DNA of 64,000 nt, from assembly GCA_033398695.1 (NCBI GenBank), contig CM065815.1, positions 141,405,001-141,469,000 of the forward strand, written 5' to 3'. This DNA comes from Orobanche coerulescens. Taxonomy: Eukaryota; Streptophyta; Magnoliopsida; Lamiales; Orobanchaceae. A program made the translations under genes and the position numbers. Positions 32,728 to 44,865 of this stretch are shown piece after piece. The notes under the pieces are model-generated. The model worked only from the letters and a program-made list of their open reading frames with translations, was not told where the DNA came from and did not search any database. Position 1 is the first letter of the stretch. Each line of letters starts with the position of its first letter.

Positions 32728-35019
32728 TTAGGTAGATTTAGGTCCCCTTTGATTTTTGGGTCCATGTATGTTAGTTCCTTTAGGTACCCAAGCTTTCCTG
32801 GCAGCAATTGGTTTACTGTAGGACATACTCGGTACAGTGTTGCGACATCTACGGGGGGCATATCCGTAGTTGTTATAATCATGATAATTACTATGCATGT
32901 CAAATTCAGGGTTATTATTATTATTATTCCAGTACGAGTGCCGTCTAGGAGGTGGAGCCATTTTCTTAGGCCTAACAGCTTTTCTTCTGGGTCTCCAGTT
33001 GGATTCCCAATGCTGTTGTTGATACTGAACTGGCATCTGCTGTCTTGAGGGATAACGGGGCTCCTGTATCCAATACCTCGGCGAGCTGTACTGATAGTAC
33101 TGCCGTGCGGGCCTTTGGTGGTTGGATACCGCCTTCTTTCTGAATGACTACCGGCGTTTATGATATGCTTGTGGAGCATGCTGTTGAGTACGCCTTCTGA
33201 GTGGCTGTTGGTTCCACTGTCTCGAATAGTAGAGTTGCGGGGGCGGAATTGCAGCCTTCGGTTTTCTCGGTACAGCATGTTCCTTTATGGGACTAGGAGT
33301 ATCTTCCGATTCTGGAATGTGTTCCACACTCTTGACGAACACTGTACTAGTTTTCCCTTTGTTCGAACATGAGCTGTATCCTAAGCCACTTTTATCATGA
33401 GCATGTTGCCCAGTGCTCAGAATTTCTTCCATTCTTTTGGACGATTTTTCAAAAGACTTCAGAATGGTCTCAAGTTCAGTTTCTCGCTTTTCGAGAGTTG
33501 TGATTTTGGTTTGTAGTAGAACCAAATCATTTGTCTTGCTCTCATTGTGGGTTTTAACCTCATTTAGTTCATGAGCAAGTTGATGATTGCTCTCCATGAG
33601 TTTTTCAAAATCGACCTTGCTGGTTTCACAATCAAGAGACATATTTTCATAATTTATTTTCAGCAAGTCATTTTCATCCTTCAGCTCTAAATTTGTTAAT
33701 TGAAGCTGTATATTCTCAGTTTTTAGAGTCTCATGGGCTTTTTGAATGTTTTTAAATTCATTCATCATATTTTCGAAAGTATGAGATGCATTTGACGGAA
33801 TAGCTTAGGTTGAACTTACCTCATCGTCGCTGTCTTCACCTTCTGGAACGTCTTTGGCCATAAAGCACATATATGCTTTATCATCGAACTCATCGTCAGA
33901 TGAATCACTTTCAGTGACGACCTGAAGACATTATGCTGATTTGGATGGTGTGGGGGAGGCTTCTGATTCTCCAATCAGGGCCTTGATCTTGTCTTTCCAA
34001 GCACGTCTTCTTTCATCTCTCTCTTGTTGCTCGGCCTCAGGCAATCTTTGGACTTTGGGATGAGGATATTTGTTTGCATAATGGCCTGGTTTCCTGCAGT
34101 TATAGCACAGGTTAGCATCACCAGATGATGTTTCGGTACTTACCTTGTGGACAGGTTTGGGCCTGTAGGGAGTCTTTCCAGACTGTTTGATGAACTTTTT
34201 GAATTTATGCATTAGAAGCGCCATTTCATCTTGGGATAGGATGTCGTCGTCCTTTGTCGGCATTCTTGTGGTCGGCTTTGACGAGCTAGGCATGCTGTGT
34301 CGACGGTTCGATACAGCGGCGAGAGTTGTGACCTTTGAAGGAGATTCTTCAGCTTTCTCTCTTCTGTCAATATCGTACTCAAAAGCTTTGAGGTCAGAGA
34401 AGAGATCAAAAGTGGATATTTCATTAAGCTTACAGGATACACGCATAGCTGTGGTCTTAATGTCCCATCGGGCTGGGAGAGATCTGAAAATTTTTAAGTT
34501 CTTCTCCTTTTGGGTGTAAATTTTGCCCAACGCTTCAAGTTCACCAACAATACCAGTAAATCTGAGGTCAAGTTCCTCAAGTGTTTCCGTTGGTTTCATT
34601 TCAAAAGATTCAAATTGCTGAGTTAGTTTTGAAATCTTGTTTTCTTTTGAGAGCTCAGTTCCCTCACAAATTAGCTTGAGTTTATCCCAGATTTCTTTGG
34701 CTGTTTTGCAGCTCTTTACCTTTGAGAACGTGCCTTTGTCAAGAGTGACAAATAATGCGTTCTTAGCCACGTTGTCGAGATTGGCTCGTTTCCTTTCATC
34801 TGTCGTCCATTGCTCGCGTTCTTTCTCGAGCATTTCAGCATGGGCTTGGCCCTCAATCCTTGCGGATAGATTTACCTTCATGATCTTGATAGGACCATCC
34901 TGTATAACAAAAATCATCTCTTCGTGCATTGCTGCAAGATGAGCTTCCATTCTAATTCTCCAGTCGTCAAATTCGTTAATAGAGAACATAGGGACTTTGT
35001 TAATCATAGAAGTATCCAT
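32728..35019 (-). pseudogene. Sirevirus gag with long coiled coil
   Basis: The start is chosen at MDTSMINKVPMFSINEFDDW, 112 bases after the primer site. The capsid-like UBN2 segment covers about 34990-34300. A zinc knuckle follows at about 34115-34075 (CYNCRKPGHYANKY), where Tyr replaces the last Cys. Then come an acidic DSSDDE stretch, a long heptad-rich coiled coil (about 33760-33430), and a basic, Asn/Gln/Arg-rich tail. Large gags with coiled coils fit Sireviruses. In-frame stops lie at about 33931 (TAA), 33805 (TAA) and 33148 (TAG); the frame is otherwise continuous, so damage is by point mutation. Confidence 0.85.
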
Positions 35020-35117
35020 ACTGATAATATAGGAATGAAAGAGACTGTTTTGAAAATAAGTGATTTGAATCTGATTCGGTTAAAAAGAAATACGACTGAT
35101 TCTTTTTAGAATCAACC

Positions 35118-35129
35118 GCTCTGATACCA
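35118..35129 (-). other. Primer-binding site of Sirevirus
   Basis: On the - strand TGGTATCAGAGC, a perfect match to the plant initiator tRNA-Met primer site, lies two bases inside the LTR end at 35132. It fixes the 5' LTR as 35132-36274. Confidence 0.92.
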
Positions 35130-35131
35130 CT

Positions 35132-36274
35132 TGTTGGCCACTAAGTATCTGGATCTGATTTGGAAAATAGTTTGAACAACAAACCGCGGATTCTAAATCG
35201 AGTGCGTAGCGGAAGTCTTGGATACGGTAGGTTCTTGTGGATACTGACAACTAAGTGTATAGAGTATACTTAATATATCACAATAATTTAAAACAAGAAA
35301 AGTGAAGGTAAATAACACAGTAATTAAAGTGGTTCGAGGTAAACCCATCTACGTCCACTGGTCCTCCACACAGGATTAAAATGTTTATTATAATTACTGC
35401 GTACACAACTAAGTAATTATAATCAAACCTATACTTGTATCGTTCACACATATTGATACAAAGAATGTCGCTTTAAACCGTTCACACAGTTGGTTAAAGC
35501 TTCCTTCGACTAGCTTCTTCACACACGGTTCAAAGCTTCGTCCTTATTCGTCCCACACAGTCGAATAACTTGTTGAGTTCACACAGCTCGGTTTTACACG
35601 AGGTAAAAGGTAGGTAACCAGGTAAGAACAAGACTTTGAATATGAAGTTCTTGGTGATGATGGTACATTCTTGATGTTGAGCACTGTATATTTCTTTCCT
35701 TCTTAATTGCAGTAAGCTTTGGAGATATGTTTGCTCTGATGATAACTTTTGATAGCTTGAGTGTTAGGTTACTGGTTAACTGATCTTCAATGTCTTCATA
35801 GGATATATATAGTCTCTGAAGAAAGTATCCGTTGAGATGTATCCGTTTGAATAAGATTTCGTTCCAATGGGATTATGACACGATCCGGATTTCGCGGGAT
35901 TCTGAAGATCTGAAGACTGGCAGTATTTAAATACCTTATCCTTGAGTATTTAAATACTTCTTTATTCAACGGGACTTAACTTCTGTTCTTTCTTTGTCCT
36001 GTTGTGAGCTGTATGGAAGATAACTGTATTTTGGGTTTCGAGACAGTTTCCATACTTGGTCTTTTTACAAGACTTCTTGCTGTACTGAAGAGCTTCACTT
36101 ATATGCTGATTCGAGGCAGGTCTTCGATACAGGATAAAGCCTTAAAGCCTCGATACAGTTTCCTTTACTGTATACGGATTGGCACATATGTCAAAACCTC
36201 TTTTATCAAATAACATTCGATACAGAGATCGGGTATCCCGGCTGTTTCGATACAGGGTCTTTGTTTTCCCAACA
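35132..36274 (-). repeat. Sirevirus 5' LTR
   Basis: The termini match 20621-21776 and TGGAT flanks it at 36275-36279. From about 35690 to 36230 it is almost identical to the other LTR. From 35140 to 35690 it shows repeated small losses and changes at CAG/CTG positions, which looks like a consensus error patch rather than true divergence. Confidence 0.87.
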
Positions 36275-36279
36275 TGGAT

Positions 36280-36735
36280 TTAATTCCGATATAATAATAA
36301 GGTTCGAGTGGTACTACTCTTGGATAAGATATTAATTAATTAAAGCTTTCAGTAGCTTATAATTAATTAATGGGCATTCGATATCTTAAACACGAGAAAT
36401 AATATATTTAATGAGGAGCCCAATTTCGCAATTTGGGATTTCGGTATGAAGTGCAATATCAACCTTTTAGTGCACTAAGTTGATATTAATAGATTCATTA
36501 TATTAGGAAGAGTCCTAATAAGGTAAGATGAATTTATTGGGAGTCCTTCCATAATCCTCCTTAAGATCCCTAGTAGTAGTCCAAGAGCCTATAAATAGGA
36601 CTTATGGGGAGGTGTTGGCCGAAATTATTCATTGTTCCAAGCTTGAGAGATCGATTTTCTTCTTCTTGTGTTTAATTGTAGATCTAGACTTGTGTCTTTG
36701 ATTCTACAATTTAGATAACACATCAATTTGCTAAA
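36280..36735 (+). repeat. 3' LTR of copia-1, second part
   Basis: After the TGGAT duplication the copia-1 LTR continues. From 36342 it matches the window start, including CCTATAAATAGG at 36588-36599. Similarity ends at TTTGCTAA near 36735. The terminal 415 or so bases that the 5' LTR has at 3720-4121 are missing, so the element is truncated on this side. Confidence 0.85.
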
Positions 36736-37335
36736 AGGCTCATTCAAGTTTGATTAGTTAATATAACAAACTAAGCTTGAACAATTTTTTTAGTTTGATA
36801 AGATATAAAATTTGACTCGAGCTCAAATTAATTTGAATAAAAATCATAAAATACATATAAAAGATTTACACAACTCGAGCTCGATTTGTGTTCGACTCGA
36901 TTAAACTCGTCCGAGTTCGACTTGATTACTAATTAAATCTAATTCAAACTAAGCTCGGTAAAATTTCAAACAAACTTGAACATACATATGTTTGGCTCGT
37001 ACGGATAGATTTACACTCCTAGGTTTGTTTAGTCCATTTGGGCTAAAATATAATTTGGATGTTTAATTGATGGATTGGAAATTTGAGATTTAATTTTAAT
37101 TGGACACTTTAGTATTGGTGGAGGTAAAAGGACATATGCACAACACATTAGGTATTGATGTCAAAGAGTCGTTTAAATTATTTTTTTAGTTTAATATTGA
37201 CTTACTGATTATTGTATTTGAACAAACCTACCATTGTTGACATAAAAGTTCAGTTGGAGATCTAATCTCTATTTAATCAGAATTCAAAATATGCTCCTTT
37301 AGATCCCTAGTTTCCCAATCATTCAAGTTTCAATC
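36736..37335. repeat. Unclassified repeat-like DNA with CTCGAGCTC phrases
   Basis: The first 300 bases contain CTCGAGCTC, ACTCGAGCTCG and ACTCGTCCGAG phrases and end near a TTTACACTCCTAGG block. Such phrases are common at the ends of plant DNA-transposon or MITE repeats. I cannot define termini or a duplication. The rest is AT-rich without open frames. No gene seen. Confidence 0.4.
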
Positions 37336-37349
37336 GGAGGTATTTATCC

Positions 37350-37877
37350 CTAACTCTCCCTAACTCTATCCTGAGGAGAAATTCTAAAAACACGGAATCT
37401 ATTCCTAAACAGACTTTCAATGTGGATGATAACACCCCCTTGAATTTTAATTTTACCGCTGGTACTTCCTCCTCCAAACCAAGCAATCGGTTTGAACCTC
37501 TGAATCTTGTTGATGAAGACATAAATAATTGTGAGTACATGACTGAAGATATCCACAATGTGGACGGTACAAATGAACTGGACAAGAGCCGGAATGATAG
37601 TTCGATGGGTGCAATACGAGACACGATTAGATCTTCCGAACCGATTCTCCAGGACATCACGAATCAAACTCCAAGATCACATAATCCAAATTCTGGAAAT
37701 TTCATTTCCAAATCTTCAGGTAGAAAGCGGAGATCACTATGTGGAGAGGATGTCGGGCAGCCCATGTTTTTGGCAAAAAACGGTCAAGGGCTTGAACAAT
37801 CATACAATGCAGTTGCAGATGATCCCATGCCTCATCAGTCAAATGATGCAATCATGGAGGGCGGGATGGAATGTTAA
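37350..37877 (+). pseudogene. LINE ORF1, C-terminal part
   Basis: An open frame runs from the truncation point through FNFTAGTSSSKPSNRFEPL to a TAA at 37875-37877, 34 bases before ORF2. Plant L1 ORF1 proteins bind the element RNA. The N-terminal RNA-binding domain and any zinc knuckle are missing here; what remains is a Ser/Asn/Asp-rich tail. Assignment rests on position before ORF2. Confidence 0.65.
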
Positions 37878-37911
37878 TTTTCCGTCATATTTTATTCTAC
37901 CACGGTTAACC

Positions 37912-40900
37912 ATGAAAGTCTTAACCTGGAATTGTCAGGGTGCTGGCAACCCGAATTTTGCCAGAAATTTTCAAGAATTGGTAAATGAACATCATCCTAG
38001 TGTTGTTTTTATTATGGAAACCCGAGTGCAATATGATACTGCTATGGAGATTGCACCCAATCTGGGATTTTCTGATTTTGTTCTTGCACCTATCCACAAT
38101 CGAGGGGGAGGAATATGGTTTTTATGGAACTCTGCTGATTTGAATGTGGAAGTGTTAGATGTATGGTATCAAGGTATTAATGTGGTTATCTCCCAAAAAG
38201 ACACCGAATCATGGATACTCTTGGGCGTCTACGCACAACCACGACGGGAAGATAAAGACCGAATCTTCGGAGATATGGTCTGTTTCTCGAGCTCACATAA
38301 TTTGCCTTGGTTGGTAACAGGCGATTTTAATGAAATCTGTTACACACATGAGAAAATAGGAGGACGACCCGCTTCAATATCTCGCTGCCTCCGTTTTCTC
38401 AAGTGGATATCCGATTGTGGAATGCAAGACTTGGGTGAGCAGGGATGCAAATTCACTTGGACTAATAAGCAACGAGGCAGGGGGAATATACAAGAACGAC
38501 TTGATAGAGCCTTGGCTAATCAAAAATGGTGTACTATGTTTCCGAATAATGCGGTTCTCAATTTACCGCGAACACATTCAGACCATCATCCGGTGCTTAC
38601 TTGCTGCATGGGACTGTCCAAGAGAAAGTTTGCAAGACCTTTCCGATTTGAAGGGGCTTGGTTGCTTAACGACGAATGTAAAGACATTGTTGAAAATACT
38701 TGGATGAAAAGTACTGATATTCTAGATGCAATTGATCATTTACCATCAAATTTACTCACCTGGAACAAGGAACGCTTTGGAAACATCTTCCAGCGTAAAA
38801 GAAGGCTTAAAGCTCGACTTCAAGGAATTCAACGCGCCCTGGCAGTTAACCAAAATGATTTCTTGGAATCACTCGAGGTCACCCTTATTGAAGATTACAA
38901 CAATGTTCTTAGACAAGAAGAGATATTTTGGTACCAAAAGTCCTGAGTGAAATGGGTTACTGAGGGGGAAGCAAATACCAGATTTATTCACCAAAGTACC
39001 CTCACTCGAAGACGCCGGAATAGAATCACAACCCTTAAAATTGATGGAGTTTGGATTCAAGATATTGAAGTCTTACAAAACCATGTAAGAGAATTTTTTA
39101 TATCAATATTCACCCCGAATAGCGGATATGAAATGAATACCGTACGGTTTACCCCATGCAGATTTCAAGCGCTTTTGACTGATGAGTAGGCTAATCAAAT
39201 TGGAGCTCCTATTTCCTTTGATGAAGTCAGGCATGCTGTTTTTGAATCCCACCCATACAAAGCACCTGGGCCGGATGGCCTTCAGGCAGTCTTCTACCAC
39301 AAGTTTTGGGAATTAGTTGGGAACTCAACTTTCGACTTCATTGATCAAGCATTCCGAACCGGGAGTTTCGACGCCAACATTTGTGAGGCTCACATATGTC
39401 TTATCCCAAAGGTCAGTGCTCCTAATGCGATTTCCCAGTTTCGCCCGATTGCATTATGTAATGTTCTTTACAAATTCATCACAAAATGCATAACAGTCCG
39501 ACTTCGTCATATTATGCCTGAAATCATATCATGTTGCCAGTCTAGCTTTATTATGGGAAGATGCACTCAAGATAATATTATTGCTTTGCAAGAGATTATC
39601 CACTCTTTTCGTTCCAAAAAGAAGAACAAAACTGGGTGTATGATATTAAAACTTGATCTGGAGAAAGCTTACGACAAGATTAGTTGGGATTTTCTTCGCA
39701 CATCATAACTCTTATCATGTTTTGTGTTCGTAATGCTTCTTCTCGTCTTATGTAGAACGGCGAACCTCTTGAACCGTTTAGTCATAAATGTGGGCTTCGG
39801 CAGGGTGATCCCTTATCACCGTATTTGTTTGTGCTTTGTATTGAAAGATTGTCATAAATGATTCATGAAGCAGTGGATTGCAAGCTTTGGGATCCAATTG
39901 TACCTTGCAGAGGAGGTCCGCAATTCTCTCATCTATTCTTTGCAGACGACCTCATACTAATGTGCAAAGCTACAGTTAAAAATGCCATAACTATCAAGAT
40001 GATTATGGAACGGTTTTGTGGCAGTTCTGGCTTACGGATTAATCATGCAAAGTCGAAAATCTTCTTCACCAAGACAAGTGGGTATAGCCTCAAACGGGCC
40101 ATCACTGATATATTAGGGTTTGGGCAGACCCCTAATTTAGGAAAATATTTGGGAGTGTTTTTTAAACATGGTCGCTCAAAACCGAAGATGTATAGGAAGA
40201 TCTTTGACCGTGTCATGAACCGCTTCGAAGGGTGGAAATAAAAACAACTGTCCCTGGCTGGACGTGCAACTCTAATCATATCAGTCACCAGTTCTATTCC
40301 TCTTTATGATATGCAGTCATCATGGCTTCCTGAAAATGTTTGCAATCGTTTGGATCGCCTCAACAAGGGGTTTCTTTGGTCAAATGATATAAATGTGCGG
40401 AAAGTACACCTTGTGGGATGGCCTAAAGTTACGCAGTCTAAAGATGGTGGCGGACTTGGGATCAGGATCTCTCGCATTAATAATGAAGCAATGCTCTCAA
40501 AGATTGTTTGGAAAATTCTTTGTAAAGAACGGTCTATCTGGTCTGATTTCTTTGAGCGCAAGTATTTGAAGGGTAAGAGTATACTGGATTATATTCCGAA
40601 ACCCATTGACAGTCCTACATGGAAAGGAATAGTGAGATGTGCTCAACTCACTAAACCTTGCTTCATTTGGCGAATTGGAGGTGGGGACAAGGTTTCCTTT
40701 TGGTTTGATACTTGGCTAGGCAAGACCCGTTTAAGTGATATGATTAATTATATCATTCCCAGTGAAAAATTGTTGTGGGTCAGTGACGTGTTACATGAAG
40801 GCAATTGGGATTTGAGTGGTATTCATACATATATTCCCGATGAGATTACGGAGCAGATTCTCAACTACACTCCACCACTTGGTAGTAATGAGGATACGGT

Positions 40901-41969
40901 GATATGGACGGAGACATCCTCGGGTACATTCACTTGCCAATCAGCTTACAAATGGTTACTCTCTAATTATGGCCCTCAAGTAACGTCCCAAAATGTTTAT
41001 TGGATATGGAAGAGCAAACTGAATAACAAGCTTCGGCATTTTTGTTGGCTGATCAGCTTGAATTTCTTGACCACTAATGAGCTTCGATACCATAGACACC
41101 TATGTGATTCACCAATATGCTCTCTTTGCAATGCTGATAATGAATCTGTCCTTCACATTTTCAAGTTATGTACCGCAGCAAGGACCATTTGGTCTGCTAT
41201 TCTTCTGCCAGATGCGGTTCATATACTGCTTTCGTTACCTGGTGAGGATTGGTTCCATTCAGCCCTTCAAAATCGACTGCTAGCGGCTAATTTCCAGACG
41301 GATGCTAGTTGGTCACAAGTTTTTGTCGTGTGTCTTTGGTTCATTTGGAAAGCCCGCAATGCCAGAATTTTCAATGGTGAAGGTGATGCATTACAACATA
41401 CTCTTTTCTTAATCCGCAAATATTGCTCGGATCTTGCTAGCAAATTTAGCAAAACTATCCCTTCGTGACAGGTTTGGTCTAGGCCGCAACCATCTTGGTG
41501 CAAGTTAAATGGAGATGGCAGTCTCTTCCTAAATTCGAACCAAGGAGCTTTTGGGGGCTTACTTCGAAACGACATAGGAGATTGGCTTTGGGGATACACT
41601 GCAAAGGGAATTTTTACTTCAGTTGACGAAGTCGAGGCTATGGCTTTACTAAGAGGCCTCGAATCTGCTTGGGAAAGAAGGTTGTCAAGGATTGAAGTCG
41701 AAACCGATTCTTTGCCGGTTTTCAATTGGGTAAAGAATACAAGTAATACTCCTCCTCCTCCATATCTTCATGAGATTATCAGCAATATAATCAATCTTCT
41801 CCACGTGCCATGGCAATCAAAGTTCTTGAAGATTCATAGATCAGCAAATACCTGTGCTCATCTTCTGGCTAAACATGGACACCATTCATCTTCAGCGGCC
41901 GAGTTCTTGGACATGGCACCTGATTTTCTGAAGAACGCCATTGAGGCGGATAGTTTAGGCTCTAATTAG
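37912..41969 (+). pseudogene. LINE ORF2: endonuclease, RT, zinc finger, RNase H
   Basis: The start is MKVLTWNCQGAGN at 37912. The endonuclease has NCQG, MET, GDFNE and SDHHPV catalytic blocks (about 37920-38590). RT shows YKAPGPDGL, FRPIALCNV, KLDLEKAYDKISW, GLRQGDPLSPYLF and FADDLIL (about 39240-39960). A zf-RVT segment lies near 40990-41160 with CSLCNADNESVLHIFKLC. RNase H (about 41500-41900) has LNGDGS, DEVEAMALL and VETDS. Damage: TGA 38944, TAG 39187, a frameshift around 39710-39740, TAG 39753, TAA 39855, TAA 40239, TGA 41466. The C-terminal RNase H is typical of some plant L1s. Confidence 0.92.
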
Positions 41970-42019
41970 TTGCTTTCTGTCCCAATATACCAAAAAAAAA
42001 AAAAATTGGAGGTATTTAT

Positions 42020-44699
42020 ATCATCCTCCAAATTTATTCCGTAACTCCTACTCAAAATATTTAAGCCCGAAACTCCAAAATACATATTTGTTTAAAATAA
42101 ACTACTTTATTATTATAACGAGACATCATGGCCCGTGCGATGCACGAGCTTTGTTCACCGTAAAGAATCATCGTTTTTGCAAGGGTTATGCGTATTTAGT
42201 TATTATGCTTAGTTTTGATCATGGATACTCGACTGAATAAAGGAAATTTATTTAAGTTTTTGTAAATAGAATTATTTCAATAAAAATGCATCATATACAT
42301 GAGTGACTTTCATCACCATAACGCAATACACGCTATTTCAAAAACAAAATTTATACTACACACAACTTGGGTCTTTTTCTTTTGTCTCTTACACCAAAAT
42401 TGATGTACCAGCTTCGAGTCTTGTCTTTCATTTGTAACGATTGCATCGTTATGTCTCCAAGTGAGTTTTGCTTGAATAACAAATTCTCTCAGATGCGTGA
42501 TAATGGGGCGAGTTCCATTGCACAAACCTTGTGGTTAATATGTATTAAATGCATCAAGTCTTTAAAAACTTGATGCATTGTAGATGCTCTAAGTAAGTAT
42601 GTATGTTTAATATTTTAAGACCTCCGTGAAAGTCACAAATGATTTATAATATAGTAGGGGTTATCATAAATATTAAACACTTTTTAAAAAAAATATAATT
42701 TGTGATTATAAATACTCACGTTTAATGATGAAACTCAACATTTATATATTAAAGGATATGGTACCTTAGCATCTCACTTTTAACACTCACACACCAAGAT
42801 ACTTTCTTTTTCATGGCTTGAGCTATTTCCACTTTTTGGGTTCAAAGCATTAGATGACAAATCGTGAATGTAAAATACGCAACAGTTCTCTTTTGAAAAT
42901 ACGTCATTATTTAGACCTTTTTAAGAAGAAAAAAAGGTAATATCATAACATTAAGACCTTTATTTATTGAGATTACTTACACAACTTTTATTGAAACTCA
43001 ACTCTCGGATTTGAATAGTTGAAAGGATTATAACACAAATTAGTGACCTTATGAATTGATGATATTTGTACTAAAACTCAATGGCAAAAATATAACCATG
43101 GTCTTAAAAATTCCTTAATCGACTTTACTACTCTTCCACTTTATTTTTCATATCTTATAGTTTTAGTATAAGATGGAAAGTTACATCAGTACGCAATGAC
43201 TCTTTTTCCGTTGTGGTTCGGAGAGTCTTATTGTGTTTGTTTGTTACTATGTTTATTTATGTAAGATAATTGACATTAAACATATACAATCTTTCATCGT
43301 TCAATAACCAAACATCTTTTTGTATGAAATATTTAAATATATTTTAGTTTAATTGTCCTTTTCAAGCTGAATTAGAATGACAATTTTTTCGAATACTAAA
43401 ATGTGTATTTACATTTTCAGCTTTTCCAAAGATAACAAACAAATAAATAGAGAAATTTGTGCATTACGGGTAATTGAATGAGCCTATTTTAATAAATGAA
43501 CATGATAAAAAAACTAACGCATGATTATTATGTATTGACATACTCCGTAATCAAATCGATATTTATATATAAAGGTTGGCACCAACTATCGATACAAATT
43601 ATCATGAAGATTTGTCTATAACTTTGTGTAGTTGTGAAGCTAATGTTTATATCTAACCTTGTAGAACATGCAAATAACAGTGAAAACCAATAAATTCAAT
43701 GGAAGACAAACGTCAAAAAAATAGTATCTCGTCACATTTCCTTCCAAAATAATTCTATTCATTTACATCAATATATATACAAACTGCTTCATACATAAAC
43801 AACGAGCAATTCAGAACCCGTGCTACGCACAAACTTGCTCTCTAAGTGTTTTCGCGTAAATTTATTTATGTTTTCGTAAATATAACAATTTTGATGAGTT
43901 TATAGTTTATTAGTTATTGTAGTTGTTTTTTCTTTTCAAATTTTGTTTTAATTATACATTATTTGAAAATGAGTGTACTGGTTTAAATTATTTGTTTTTA
44001 TTACTTTCATTTGAGATTGGGTATTAAATTGGAATGGGCTTTTAATATTCGCTTTTCTAGGTTATATATTCTTAGCATAGCATGGAAATTCACATTATCA
44101 ACAAAATAATACACATATGTCTTCTCCTCTTGTTTCTCCTCTTGTTTTGTTAGGCCGGTTAGCAGTTGAAGCTAAGTCGAGCAATGTTAAAGTACATAAA
44201 TTGATATGCAACTCATATCATATTAATATTGAGAAACCCAAATGATGTTGTTATACAAATTAGAAATTATAAAATCACTTACATTTCAAGGGTTATTGTT
44301 CAAGCTAACAATATGTACACATTTGTTGTCCAATTTGAGTGATAAAATGTGTTATATTATGCAAACAAAAAGATGAATAACGTATCACTCATTAACGCAT
44401 ATCATCACATACTTTTAAGCATCATTTCCTTCCCTCAAGTGCTCAAATAAAAACAATAAATACTTAGTTTTAATTGTACTATTTAAAACTAATAATCTCA
44501 ATCCCAAGTAACCAAAGTAATTCTTGTGATATGTTTTTGGTATGATAAAGATAAACCTGAAAAGAAAAACCAAAATGTTTAGTTTTGTTTAACTTTTAAG
44601 CGAGAAAATTTTAACTTTTAAAGGATAAAAAAGACGTAATTCTCCTTAAGCAAGCAAATGGCAATATTGACCTCACAATAAAAAAATATTACCACTAGA
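42020..44699. other. Non-coding AT-rich stretch
   Basis: No credible coding region in 2.7 kb. It contains a perfect hairpin at 42548-42579 and two similar phrases, CCCGTGCGATGCAC (about 42132) and CCCGTGCTACGCAC (about 43816), common in degraded plant DNA transposons. Otherwise I see only low-complexity A/T runs. It is the largest stretch in the window without an identified element. Confidence 0.6.
42548..42579. repeat. Perfect 12-bp hairpin
   Basis: AATGCATCAAGT and ACTTGATGCATT flank an 8-base loop. It is followed by TGTAGATGCTC, a phrase often seen at the edge of small MITEs. It may be a MITE remnant or a chance hairpin. Confidence 0.55.
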
Positions 44700-44792
44700 T
44701 CAGCGGTTGAAAACACTTAATATTGTAATTGTGGTTTGCGGTGCGTTTTGTATAAGTAGAACGTGTTCAGGAAAGCCAAGTCAGAATCGATA

Positions 44793-44827
44793 GCGCACGC
44801 TAGAAGACATTATTAGCGCACGCTAAT
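44793..44827 (+). repeat. Palindrome pair in copia-3 LTR
   Basis: ATAGCGCACGCTAG and TTAGCGCACGCTAA are separated by about 9 bases. They are the same motif as in the gypsy/LARD LTR arrays but lie in a copia LTR, about 40 bases upstream of its TATA box. Confidence 0.85.
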
Positions 44828-44865
44828 AATACGATTTTCAGTATTTGAAGAATGGCTTTCACCTA

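Larger units (their letters stand above)
20621..36274 (-). mobile_element. Sirevirus-like Ty1-copia element
   Basis: LTRs at 20621-21776 and 35132-36274 are flanked by the perfect duplication TGGAT. On the - strand the order is LTR, primer site, gag with a long coiled coil, protease, integrase, RT, RNase H, a polypurine-tract cluster, an extra ORF, a polypurine tract and LTR. Protease-integrase-RT order marks copia. The long gag and RT phrases such as [13 protein letters not shown] and [16 protein letters not shown] point to the Sirevirus lineage. Without the nested hAT it is about 12.2 kb, within the range of the group. All genes carry stops or frameshifts, but the LTRs remain very similar, so it is probably a fairly recent insertion. 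Confidence 0.88.
37348..42007 (+). mobile_element. L1-type LINE, 5'-truncated
   Basis: The element lies between two copies of GGAGGTATTTAT (37336-37347 and 42008-42019), a 12-bp target duplication. It ends in a 14-base A run (41992-42005). It starts inside ORF1, so the 5' end was lost during insertion, as is usual for L1. ORF1 tail, ORF2 endonuclease, reverse transcriptase, zinc finger and RNase H follow in order. Several stops and one clear frameshift make it inactive. Confidence 0.92.

Noticed and set aside
43800..43850. Helitron end
   Set aside because: The CCCGTGC phrase suggests a transposon, but I see no TC start, CTRR end or terminal hairpin in the expected order.
42003..44700. A hidden host gene in the long featureless stretch
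   Set aside because: Only short frames with low-complexity translations; no splice-linked exon pattern or domain found.
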